From contig CM053795.1 of NCBI GenBank assembly GCA_028671895.1, positions 8,639,501 to 8,703,500 of the forward strand: a stretch of 64,000 nucleotides of DNA, read 5' to 3'. Shown one piece after another: positions 1 through 10,100 of the stretch. Position numbers and translations under genes: made by a program. The DNA is from Oenanthe sinensis. Lineage: Eukaryota > Streptophyta > Magnoliopsida > Apiales > Apiaceae. Each line of letters opens with the position of its first letter. Positions within the stretch are counted from its first letter, which is position 1. The notes beneath the pieces were generated by a model. It was not told the origin of the DNA. It ran no database searches and saw only the letters and a program-made list of their open reading frames with translations.

Positions 1-840
1 GTAAACTTATAACTTCATAAAATAATATCCATTTTCTAATATATTTCGAATAAGTGAAAATTGAGTGTAAAACCAAATTCTTATAAAAAATGGGAACAAA
101 TTATTATTAACAATCAATTATTAGGAACAGTTCTCTTTACAGATACCTGAAATTTATTGAAACCAACAATAATTCAAAAATAAGTTTCAAAATGAAATGA
201 ATACCGAATACACCGGAAGATATTAAAAAGCCCAAATATAAAAGAAGCCTGTATGTGAATGCTAACTTAATAGACAGGGCATATACTCATGCAAGAAGGG
301 CTCAAACTAATAAATAGACCTAATCCTTTCGTACATATAATTATACTCTTTCTTCTCTAATTTGTGTGACTTACATCATGTTCCCGGGTTTTAGAAAAGT
401 GGGAAAGTAAGTGAAAGATAATTAAAATAATTTCACTTTTACTATTATTTGTGCTTCTGAGTTTTTAATAAGAAGGAAAATAAGTGAAAGTAAAGATAAA
501 TTTGATATACTTTCATTCCAAAATTTTCACTTTAAAATTGGGATAAAAGTACTATAATTCCTCTTCATTTCTTTTCCTCAGTTTTTTAATAAACGTGGGT
601 AAGGTGTTAAGAAGCGCAATACATAGAAGAAGCCAGTATAATAAATGAAAACCAACATATAGTATACCCATCACTCATTACTTGCCCCCAACATTTTAAA
701 ATATATACACCATACCAAGATCTCCAATCTCCCAATCAAACTCCCAAGTTAATTTCTGGAGAGATGATGTAGAGCAAGTGTCTTATTTTGTAGATAAACA
801 TATATTAAATGGAGGACTTGTTAACAAGCCTAGCTAAAAA
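1..840. other. AT-rich spacer upstream of phylloplanin array
   Basis: No reading frame of note. The sequence is AT-rich. The part nearest the first phylloplanin-like gene (about 600-840) presumably belongs to its promoter. I see no full repeat element here. Confidence 0.5.
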
Positions 841-844
841 AACT

Positions 845-853
845 CTATAAATT
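845..853 (+). promoter_or_regulatory. TATA box of phylloplanin-like copy 1
   Basis: CTATAAATT lies 58 bases before the ATG at 904. It is followed by a block of the form TCTTTCTCATTCAGCTCTAC, which is conserved at the same place in front of copies 2 and 3. The shared block marks the three promoters as duplicates and supports the TATA assignment. Confidence 0.65.
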
Positions 854-903
854 AGGAGTCTTTCTCATTCAGCTCTACACAATACAAATATCTCACTCTT
901 CCA

Positions 904-1290
904 ATGACTTGCCATAACTCAGGCAAGTCTGTGATTGTTGTATCGACCCTGATATTGTTGTTTGCGTCATTGTCTCAAGGCTATACAGGGGTGCAGCCTG
1001 GAGTTACAGGTCTGCTTAATATAGTTGAGATCCAATTTAGTGGCTTACTAGTCTGTTCACCAGCTGGAAACCCTCCACCAAGCGGTGGCATTCCAGGGGC
1101 TGCCGGGGTGATTCTTAGTGGCTCGTGTAACGGTGCTAGTGGCAACCTTGGCCAGGCCGTAACAGATACCGATGGATTTTTTAGCGGTCTCCTTACCCAT
1201 GTAGATGCTATTTTATTCGATCCGAGTCAAGGAGTGCCGTGTTTTATCACCGTGCAGCTTCCTACCGGGCCGTTTCAGCATGTGGCCTAG
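904..1290 (+). CDS. phylloplanin-like secreted protein, copy 1 (internally deleted)
   Basis: Single-exon gene for 128 aa. The first 25-28 residues form a hydrophobic signal peptide (core VIVVSTLILLFASL). The body has family features of phylloplanins: VCSPAGNPPPS, GAAGVILSGSCNGASG, a T-D-T-DGFFSG segment and PCFITVQLP. Phylloplanins are small proteins secreted to the leaf surface, in tobacco by glandular trichomes, where they inhibit oomycete or fungal spores; that role is inferred here from the family. Aligned with copy 3 (5096-5602), this copy lacks about 37 codons between PCFITVQLP and the C-terminal PFQ motif. The loss is in frame and removes one conserved cysteine and the last beta-rich part. 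The reading frame stays open to the matching stop. It may still be made as a short variant, or may be an early-stage pseudogene. Confidence 0.7.
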   Translation: MTCHNSGKSVIVVSTLILLFASLSQGYTGVQPGVTGLLNIVEIQFSGLLVCSPAGNPPPSGGIPGAAGVILSGSCNGASGNLGQAVTDTDGFFSGLLTHVDAILFDPSQGVPCFITVQLPTGPFQHVA

Positions 1291-2940
1291 CTAGCTTCTC
1301 CCCTGATCGACCAGGCCAAATTATTATATCTAAGTTGATTCTCCATGTAAAATAACTATCTCCATGCATGCATGTCGTTTGTCGTTTCGTGTTTCTAAAT
1401 GCAGCATGTATTGTTTACTGGGTTGAGTAAAATCTCATCACCGCTGTAAAAACGGGAATAAGGAGAATCAATTAACATTCATGTGAAAAGTAAGTATATG
1501 ACTGAAGCTTGCAGCACTCTTTAAATAGAATACAGATAAATATTTATAATTAGTAAAAAAAAACATCAGATACACAAATACAACTTATTAATTCGGTAAT
1601 TTCCCTTCGATTTTGATCAAATGCGGAATCAAAGCATAACCATTTATATATTTTGAGCTTGGCAATGCTGCTTTGATTAGAGTTGATGAGGAGCTTAACC
1701 AAGCGTATATAAGATACTATATACACCACACACACACTAGCTTATGTTCTGAAATCTTTTAGTTTTTAAATATTTTTATTTTAATATTTGTTTTATGATT
1801 TAAATTTATTTTTATTTATATAATAATAATTTAAAATTTATTTCATATTATATGTATATATTTTTATATAATTTATTTGTATTTATATTTTAATAAGATA
1901 ATATTTATAAATTTTGTATAGAGATGTATTTTAGTTAGAATGTTAATGTGAAATATTTTACTTTAGAGATTAATGTGAGATGTATTTTAGTTATGAGATT
2001 AATATTTTAGATTTTATTAAAATTGAATGGTTAAGATCGTTTCTAGTTCATCTAAAATTGGAGGGTTAGAATCTTTTTTATGATTCATGTTAGTATTTCA
2101 AAAAAAAAACTTCTCTAATTTATTTCTAATAATACAGTATAAATATATGTTAGGAGCTTCATGTTTTAGCCGGTAAAAAGCACACAAATCAAACATAAAA
2201 ATGAATAAGTTGTTGACCCTTATAAAACAGTGACGGGGTGATATGCTGGGACCGCTTGAGTGGTGCGAGTGATTAACTACTTTTTTTCCTAGTAAAATGT
2301 GATTTTGCATGAACAGATGATGGACATCGAGCTCGCTTTGCCTTTCTTATAACCATGCCTTTGATACATAGGATATATTTATCAAAAAATTTAATTAATT
2401 CGAATCCAACTTAACAAAACATATATATAATTTACCGAGGAGTTTCAAGTTTGTATGTGTGTTTATATATAGAATTTGTTATTGGATTTTCGGAACTAGG
2501 AGAAAGGTAAAATTTAACGAAGATTCAACTATTTATTTTTCTTATAATTGAATCGATCTATTTCGTTTTTTGGTACTTAAATCAATTGAGACTTTTAATT
2601 TACATTTTTTATTTTGCTAATGCATTGTGTCTAAAAATTTTGATTGATCTAATATATGATTCTCTTTAATTTTAGTGTTATATATATTTTTTTATTTTTT
2701 TTGCAGTAATTTTATACCTTGATAAAAAATAAAACTTCAACAAGATTTTTAATGATGCGCAGAACCTTAATTGACCACAATACAAAATCTCTATACAAAA
2801 TCTTCGTGCAACTCTTGAGTCCACAGTACAAGTTGACTGGTTGAGTGGATGAGATAATTATAAGGTTTTTTATATATAATTTGCTACTTTAAGAATCATA
2901 TTTTTTAAATTAACTGAAGGAAGCATTATAGAGCTAAAAA
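1291..2940. other. AT-rich spacer between phylloplanin copies 1 and 2
   Basis: Low-complexity AT-rich DNA with no gene that I can support. The first 100-150 bases, including the AGTTGATTCTCCATGTAAAATAAC stretch near 1334-1358, resemble the DNA downstream of copies 2 and 3. The tandem duplication therefore includes the 3' untranslated region. Confidence 0.5.
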
Positions 2941-2946
2941 TTCTCT

Positions 2947-2955
2947 CAATAAATT
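2947..2955 (+). promoter_or_regulatory. degenerate TATA box of phylloplanin-like copy 2
   Basis: CAATAAATT stands where copies 1 and 3 have CTATAAATT. The next bases (TGGGTTCTCTCATGCAACTC) match the other two promoters, so the position is secure. The T-to-A change disrupts the TATA core. Confidence 0.6.
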
Positions 2956-3045
2956 TGGGTTCTCTCATGCAACTCTGCACATTCAAATTGTTCAAATTAC
3001 AACACAAGCATATATATAAATAAACATATTATTTTTCTAAATCTA

Positions 3046-3546
3046 ATGCCTTATTATAACTCAGCCAAGTCCGTAATTGTTCATGTATGCCCCCTCGTCT
3101 TGCTATTGGCGTCATTGGCTCCAGGCCAGGCAAGGTTGGAGCCTGCAGTACTTACAGATTTAGTTAAAGTATCTGAGATGAATGTCACCGCCTTCATTGC
3201 CTGCAGCGCCACTGGAAACCCTCCAACAAGCGGTAGCGTTGTGGGGGCTGCCGGAATGATTGCTAGTGGCTCGTGCAATGGTGCTAGTGGCAACCTTGGC
3301 ATGCTCAGTTCGTGACAGATCCATTTGGATTTATTTCGGCTCATCTGAGTTTTGCAAATAGTATTTTATTTGTTTCAAGTCAAGGAATGCTATCGTGGTG
3401 ACGCTTCCTGTCAGTGGAACCACCTGTCAATTGATGCCTCCCACGGGGACCCTGACAGCACCTCTTAACTTAGTCAGTCTGGTTCCTAATGCTGCTGGTC
3501 AGCTACTTGCCGTTGCCACCGCCGGGTCGTTTGTATATGCTCCGTA
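3046..3546 (+). pseudogene. phylloplanin-like pseudogene, copy 2
   Basis: The first 89 codons read as a phylloplanin-like protein: a signal peptide, an ACSATGNPPTSG segment and GAAGMIASGSCNGASGNLG. The frame then shifts near 3301-3313, by about one extra base compared with copies 1 and 3, and stops at 3313-3315. Homology continues in another frame to the family's usual C-terminal end at 3546 (GSFVYAP-like). A further loss of about 7 bases lies near 3390, in the segment that reads PCFITV in the intact gene. At least two frame-breaking lesions plus a damaged TATA box make it non-functional. I describe only the breaks and do not rebuild the protein. Confidence 0.8.
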
Positions 3547-4001
3547 GCTTCTCAGGACAAGCTATATATAAGTTGATTCTCCCATGTCAAATAACAATAT
3601 GCTCATTATGATTTGTAAGTATACGCATGCATGCTACGTTTCGTGCTTTAAATGCACCTACGGTACTTATTATGATGTTTAAACTTGGTCTTTCTATTGT
3701 CTATTCATGTACATACATTAATCACATATTTTCGTGATTTTTATTAGGTATGTAGCTTATTTTTATTGATTGGGTTTTTTGTGCATACATACATGAGTCT
3801 ATTTAATAAATAAGAGTCAATGTACATTTGACACCCCATTTTTTATTATGTGCCCTTGGACATATATTAGAAAAATCGTTTAAACTTTAGTTTTATAATA
3901 AATGAAAATAAGGAGAATTAATTAATATACATGTGAATGTGATCTGAATTAAGTGTATGATTGATGAAGTTTGCTGCAGGGCTCTGAAATTATAAACAAA
4001 C

Positions 4002-4047
4002 GCATAACAAATGCAACTGGATTCGCATAACAAATGCAACTGGATTC
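4002..4047. repeat. 22-23 bp tandem duplication
   Basis: The phrase CGCATAACAAATGCAACTGG occurs twice back to back. It is a recent short tandem duplication in the spacer between copies 2 and 3. Confidence 0.8.
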
Positions 4048-4128
4048 CTGAGGACAAGTTGTAGAAGTCTTAATTACACTTAGTTTATTAGGAGTAATTA
4101 TTATATATGCGCAAATACACTTGAACTA

Positions 4129-4384
4129 CTCCTTTCGTGTTATTTAGATGTGCACTTTATTTTTAGTGCAATTAAATTTACTAATCTTTGATTATAATTT
4201 AAAAATTATATATAATTGAATAAAATTAATATTTTATATTATTAAAAAGTATATATAATCTACTTTAAAGTGTATATTTTAGTTTTTTGAAATTATAAAA
4301 AAGTAATTTTAAATTTACAGTCAAACATTAGTCAACTTAACTCCTAGAAAGTCAAAATGAGCATCTAAAAAGAAACTGAGGGAG
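4129..4384. mobile_element. Stowaway/Tc1-mariner-type MITE
   Basis: The left end CTCCTTTCGTGTTATTTAGA and the right end TTTCTTTTTAGATG...CTCCCTCAG (reverse complement) are inverted copies ending in CTCC. TA dinucleotides flank both sides (4127-4128 and 4385-4386), as expected for a TA target duplication. The element is about 256 bp and AT-rich, with no coding capacity. Confidence 0.65.
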
Positions 4385-5011
4385 TATATACAAAGATAAG
4401 CAATTTGAAAATTACGTTAAATTCATAAATTCATTGAATTTATGTTTAAGGGGTTAAATAAAAAAAATTAAATTTATTATTAAATTTTTATAAATCCTAT
4501 GGGAGAAAAAAATATAATTTTAGTAAAATATGAAAATAAATTTATTTTGTACATAAATTTTTGCATCATAAAAGATGAAGGGTAACCAAGAAAATTACAA
4601 TTTTAACAAAAAAATTAACTTGAATTAAGTTGATTCATAATTTTTTTATATAATTTAAGCTAAATATATATATAAATAAAAAAATATCTACTATTTAATA
4701 CTGTACTGATTTTCAAAATTCCGGGGCTATAGACCCCCCCTGGTCGTCCGCCACTGGAGTGTGTTCATTCGCGCGCAAAAACCTTGATTAAGAGACATAA
4801 CAAATTCTAATCTTTATGCGGAACCTTGAGTGCAACATAGGCTTTAGCCAACTATATCAATATTGCAAAGTCAACTCTTGAGTGCAGAATCTTGGGTTGA
4901 ACATGTTGAGAAGATGGGCAGGAGATCACGCTTTACAACTTACTCTCTGAACCTATATTGGGTAAATGGTCCTGTCTATTGTTGTCGATATTTTTATAAT
5001 TTTAAAAATCT

Positions 5012-5020
5012 CTATAAATT
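5012..5020 (+). promoter_or_regulatory. TATA box of phylloplanin-like copy 3
   Basis: CTATAAATT, followed by TGGGTTCTTCCTCATTCACC, is the same promoter block seen before copies 1 and 2. It lies 84 bases before the ATG at 5096. Confidence 0.65.
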
Positions 5021-5095
5021 TGGGTTCTTCCTCATTCACCTCTATGCATTCAAATTACAACACAGATATAAGCAAACATTAATTTCATTCTTCCA

Positions 5096-5602
5096 ATGCC
5101 TTATCATAACCCAGCCAAGTCCGTGATTGTTTATGTATCAACCCTGGTTTTGCTATTTGCATCATTGCCTTTAGGTCTAGGCCAAACAGGGCTGCAGCAG
5201 CCAGTACTTGCCAGTCTTAACGTAGCTCAGATCCAATTTAGCGGTCGCCTCGTGTGCAGCCCCTCCGGAAACCTTCCACCAGGCAGTGGCAGTCTGGGGG
5301 CTGCTGGAACGCTTGTTAGTGGCGCATGCAATGGCGCTAGTGGCGACCTTGCCACGGCCGTAACAAATTCATCTGGATTTTTTTCCGGTGTATTTTCTGT
5401 GCCAATGAATATCTTATTTAATGTAAGTGGACAACTGCCATGTTTTATCACCGTGAAGCTTCCTGCCACAGGAACCTCTTGTACTTTGTTCCCTCCCTCG
5501 GGAATCCTACAAGCATCTGTTCAGTTGCTTAGTCTGATTGTTAATGCGGCTGGTGAGCTAGTTGTCAATGTCACGGCCCGGCCGTTTCAATACGTGCCGT
5601 AG
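5096..5602 (+). CDS. phylloplanin-like secreted protein, copy 3 (intact)
   Basis: Single-exon gene for 168 aa and the full-length member of the array. Residues 1 to about 29 form a signal peptide (SVIVYVSTLVLLFASLPLG). The mature part has paired cysteines in VCSPSGNLPP, SGACNGASG, PCFITVKLP and TSCTLFPPSG, the spacing seen in phylloplanins, and ends in RPFQYVP. Phylloplanins are secreted defence proteins of the plant surface; tissue and target are not shown by the sequence. The ATG was chosen because the signal peptide follows directly and the TATA box lies a normal distance upstream. It is the best candidate for the functional gene of the three. Confidence 0.78.
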   Translation: MPYHNPAKSVIVYVSTLVLLFASLPLGLGQTGLQQPVLASLNVAQIQFSGRLVCSPSGNLPPGSGSLGAAGTLVSGACNGASGDLATAVTNSSGFFSGVFSVPMNILFNVSGQLPCFITVKLPATGTSCTLFPPSGILQASVQLLSLIVNAAGELVVNVTARPFQYVP

Positions 5603-6200
5603 GCTTCTCGGGCCAAATTATATATAAATCGATTCTCTATATAAAATAACTATTTGCTAATTATGATTCATGAGTAAAATGCCAAGGAGAATAACGATTT
5701 CTTCCGTTTGTTTAATTTCTGGAAAATATTTTTTTGAAGAATATATCTTGCAAAACAAATTAACAGAGCATACATCATGAATGCATTAGCGTGCGGTGCC
5801 GGATTTTAATTTAAATTAAGGTGGACCGCAACCGGGTGACCTTAATTTAATTTATTAATAATGTAATAAATAATAATAACAATATTAAAATTGATATCTA
5901 TAATTCCATTCATGCCCGTCTTTTTTCTTAGTAATAAAAATTATAATATATTTTGAATTTGAGATATAGGATTGAAATTTTAAAAATTTAATTATAAATT
6001 TGCCGATACCACCGGCCCCGTAAATTTAGATTTTGGGATGGTATTGGACTAGCATATGTTTAAAAGAGAGACAAAGGAGCATAAAAATACAGTTAATTCC
6101 TGTACTCGTAAATAGTAGTAGTAATATATTCACCAGGCGTTAAAACGGTAAAAAGTTAAAACACTCAAAGATTCAATCAATGATTCGCCAAAAATAAAAT
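5603..6200. other. spacer between phylloplanin array and bZIP gene
   Basis: AT-rich, with no gene that I can support. The first 60 bases match the 3' flank of the other copies. The far end runs into the bZIP promoter and leader. Confidence 0.5.
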
Positions 6201-7070
6201 CAACCATACACAAAAATCAAGTGCGTGTCTGTGTGTGAGAGAGAGACGAGAAACAATACGACTATACCTTCTTTTCTCGCTCTGCAAATCACCTGCCAAC
6301 GATCTCCACCTGCAATTTCAAGCCCTAATTTTCTATTTCTTAATTACAGCTCCATGTATGTCTACACACATATACTTACATATATATTTTGTTGATTGAT
6401 CTTGTTTTTGTTTCTTTAGCTGTTTTCTTTTGTTTTGCAGTTCTTTAAAATTGTGCTGAGTTGACTCGGGAGCTGAAATTTTGGGTTTTGATTTTATTTG
6501 ACGGTAAATTCGAGACTTTGTTATTTGTACATATGTTGATGAATGAATGTTTGAGCTTAATTCGAGCTCGTAAATGATATCATATGTTAATTCTATTTTG
6601 TTTTAGATTTAGTTTGATAGAATTTGCAGAAACATGTGCTTGTGACTAAAAGTTAGGGTTTGATTGTTAGCTTAATGATTGAGTTATATTTGGAACTTAA
6701 TTTGGGGGATTGTTGTTTATTTGAAAACAGCTACTGTTGCTGTAACTGAATTCTCCGTGCAAAATTATGGTTAGTCGGTTTGTGTAAAGAATACATTTTC
6801 ATCTTGCGGGTTAATAGAAATTTTGGACAAAGAATATAGGTTAAATAGGCGGCTGGATTGCAGCTGAAGTGTTTTAGATGACAAATCCATATATAAAATA
6901 GAAATAATGTGTTTCTTTTTCTTTTTTTTTAGTTGGGATGTTTTAGTCTAGAGTATGTAGGAAATGTGTACAAGGCTTCACAGGTGGGTTTTTATGTTCT
7001 CATGTTTCATGTTCAATGATGAATATAAATGATTCAAGTGCTTAATGTGATGCAGTTCGTATTCTGCAGG

Positions 7071-7088
7071 ATGGTTTCTAGGGAGTAA
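7071..7088 (+). promoter_or_regulatory. short upstream ORF in bZIP leader
   Basis: ATGGTTTCTAGGGAGTAA encodes five residues. It ends 12 bases before the chosen bZIP start at 7101. It lies just inside the exon that opens after TTCTGCAG at 7062-7069, so it would be part of the mature leader. Such a uORF could lower translation of the main frame; this is inferred. Confidence 0.45.
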
Positions 7089-7100
7089 TCCGTATAGATA

Positions 7101-10100
7101 ATGGGCAGTAGTGGGATGGATAAATCACCCAAGGATATAAAAGAGGCTAAGGAGCCAAAGATCCCAACTTCTCAGGTAGACCAATGGTTTTCATAAAGCT
7201 CCTATAAGTTTTTTACATATTTATATATTTTCCAAGTAATTCTTGTCATAGACTCATACTATGTCTCTTGTCGCAATTATCAAATTACATTTCCTGGTAA
7301 TGTTCAGGAGCAGGCATCATCTGCTGCTGGCCCCGTTACTCCAGACTGGTCTGGGTTTCAGGTTCTACTTAACAAAGATTTCTTGTCAATAGAAATTGCA
7401 GAAACTATCTCCAGCTTATTTTTTCTGGTTTTCTTCAGGCATATTCTCCGATGCCTCCACATGGGTATATGGCATCAAGTCCCCAAGCTCCTCATCCTTA
7501 CATGTGGGGAGTCCAGGTATACTTCTATAATTTCAATGCCATCATATTTCATTTTTGCTATATTAAATATGAAGGAGGACCTAGGATTTAGATCATCAAT
7601 TTTGTAAATAGAAAATAAAAGAAAATTTGGGGATTAAATCTATTATCTGTCCTGTCACCTTAAAGAAGATTCATCACACATTTATTGTATCACTACTTCA
7701 GTAGTAAGCACACTTCATTTTCTTGGTAAAAAGTAATTGATATATGAACCTATCAGGCAGAGAGACTCTTTGGCAGGGACTCGATAAATAAGTAGAATTG
7801 GCGGTCTACTTATTTCAGTTGGTGAGAGTGACTCTGATTCATAAGATTTTCTGTGTATTATATCAAATATCCTCACTCCTTTAAGTAATCTTAGTCACTT
7901 GATTTCACTTTTGCAGATTCCATTTGTTAAAACTAATTGACTATACAGATGAGCTGCATTATAGATCCATACTGTATGTTATTATGTGCATTTTGTTACT
8001 GGGCTTTCGATGCATTGGTCTTTTTCTTTTTCAATAGTGTGTGGACCATTTGGTATGTTTTCCTTCAAGTGCAATATGCAAATGACTCTAAGAACATGGG
8101 AGAACTTGTTCGGACACTGATATACTCGGGATTTAAGTATAATAGTTTATCCTTGAAAAACATTTTGGAAAAGACACAAAGCAATGTTCAGATATTTGGG
8201 AAGGGATTATTGGATAACATTCTTTTCCACACCTTTAAAATCCCAAGAGTGTATGTAGTAAATATGTGCTCAAATCATAAGCTATACAAGCTGTAGATGC
8301 CGTGGTGAGGCTAGATCTGGGGCCTTTTAGTGGGATTTCATAATGCCTTAAAGTATTTCAAATGATGTTCTAGATCTGGTGCCTTATAAAACTCTGAATT
8401 GTAAGCGATTTTTTTTCCGATTGTTGTTTATGTGCAGCATATGATGCCGCCATATGGCACTCCACCTCATCCATATGTTATGTATCCCCATGGTGGAATA
8501 TATGCTCACCCATCTATGCCCCCGGTAACTTATGTTTGATTATAGTTACTGTGATTGACTAGTTCCCTTGTCTTTTGTTAGATACTAACGTGATGTAAAC
8601 CAAACCACCAGGGATCTTATCCATTCAGTCCTTTTGCTATGCCTTCCCCTAATGGTGTTGCTGAGGCTTTTGTGAGTTACATAAATTTGTTTTGTTTTCC
8701 ATTTAACATTGTTCAACTAGACATATGTTGTCAACTAGAATACTTGAAGAATGACCTCTATGTACAGGTTAATACACCTGGAAGCACAGAAGCAGATGGT
8801 AAAGTGTCTGAGGGGAAGGAAAAGTTGCCTATTAAAAGGTCAAAGGGTAGTTTGGGCAGTTTAAATATGATTACGGGCAAAAACAATGAAGCTAGCAAAG
8901 CATTAGGAGCATCTGCTAATGGAGGATACTCTAAAAGGTATAGTTGATATTGCAGTTTAGTTCATTGGTTGCTTTTCTTTGGACAATTGTCACTTCAGGT
9001 TGGGGCGATAAGCATCTAATGTGACTTGTGACAGTAACTCAACAGTCAGATTTTATACTATCTCTCGACCTTTCTGTGAAATTTAACAAGGGCTGAATCA
9101 AGATACTTATTGTTTGGTGATCAAATACTACTAAGGATTGTAGGGTTCCATTAGTTTTCTCCTTCTAGTTCCTGTTGGATCTTCAGCTCATATACAGTGC
9201 ATATTGTAAATTCTCACCTTTATTTTTGGTAAATTCCGTAGTACTGAAGGTGTCTGTCAATTGTCATTGTACCATAAATGGTTATCTCGGGTATGCAAAA
9301 AGCCTTTGCTGCATATGCAGCTTATGCTTATATTGTTGCATAGTGATAATTTATACTGATTCATTTGGTCTGAACTGAATTTGCAGTGGTGACAGTGCAA
9401 GCGATGGATCAACTGAGGAAGGAAGTGATGCAAATTCACAAAATGTATGTACAGCGTAAGCATAGAAGAATATTTACAGATATATGCTTTTATTTGTGTG
9501 TTAGATTATGACATTGTCAATTGGAAGCATAGTTTCATATATAGAAATTTAGGACCCCAGTTTATGATTGGTCTCTTATAGAATTATGATGCCTTGTGTG
9601 TGTATTGTAAGCGTCATAGATATAGGGAATACGGATGCATAGTTAATTAGTACTAATTATGTTTCCTTTTGTCTGTGTCAACTCTTCTTTTGATACTAAG
9701 TTTTTTTCCCACTGTATATAGGAATATAGCACTACAGATATTATAGGTCTGGTTGGCACAAGGATTTTAGTGCTTAATGAATGTAAAAATTCTTTATATA
9801 TATGTATTCAAGAATAATGTGCCTGAGGGTGACTTCAGGGCCCTACCTTTATTATAAAGAGGAAGAGAGACAGATCACTACCCTTATGGTCACTGAGTAC
9901 AACACGGTTGACGACGAAAGTGGCAGCTTCATTTATGTCCATGTTTCTCCTCCGCCACTCGCCTCACCATCTATGCTTTTTCCTGATAACTCTCACCGCT
10001 GCCTACTTTGTTGAACCCTAATATACTGGAAATTTACAAGAACAGTCATTTTCCACTTGTCAGAATTAATATCCAGTGCTGCATTTTTCGAATACAGCAA

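Noticed and set aside
5227..5469. Minus-strand frame opposite phylloplanin copy 3 (and likewise 3081-3344 opposite copy 2)
   Set aside because: Shadow of the coding strand; the plus-strand frames have signal peptides and family motifs.
7937..8296. 119-codon open frame in the bZIP intron between exons 3 and 4
   Set aside because: It is hydrophobic and low-complexity, matches no family I know, and lies wholly inside an intron of a gene whose exons join in phase.
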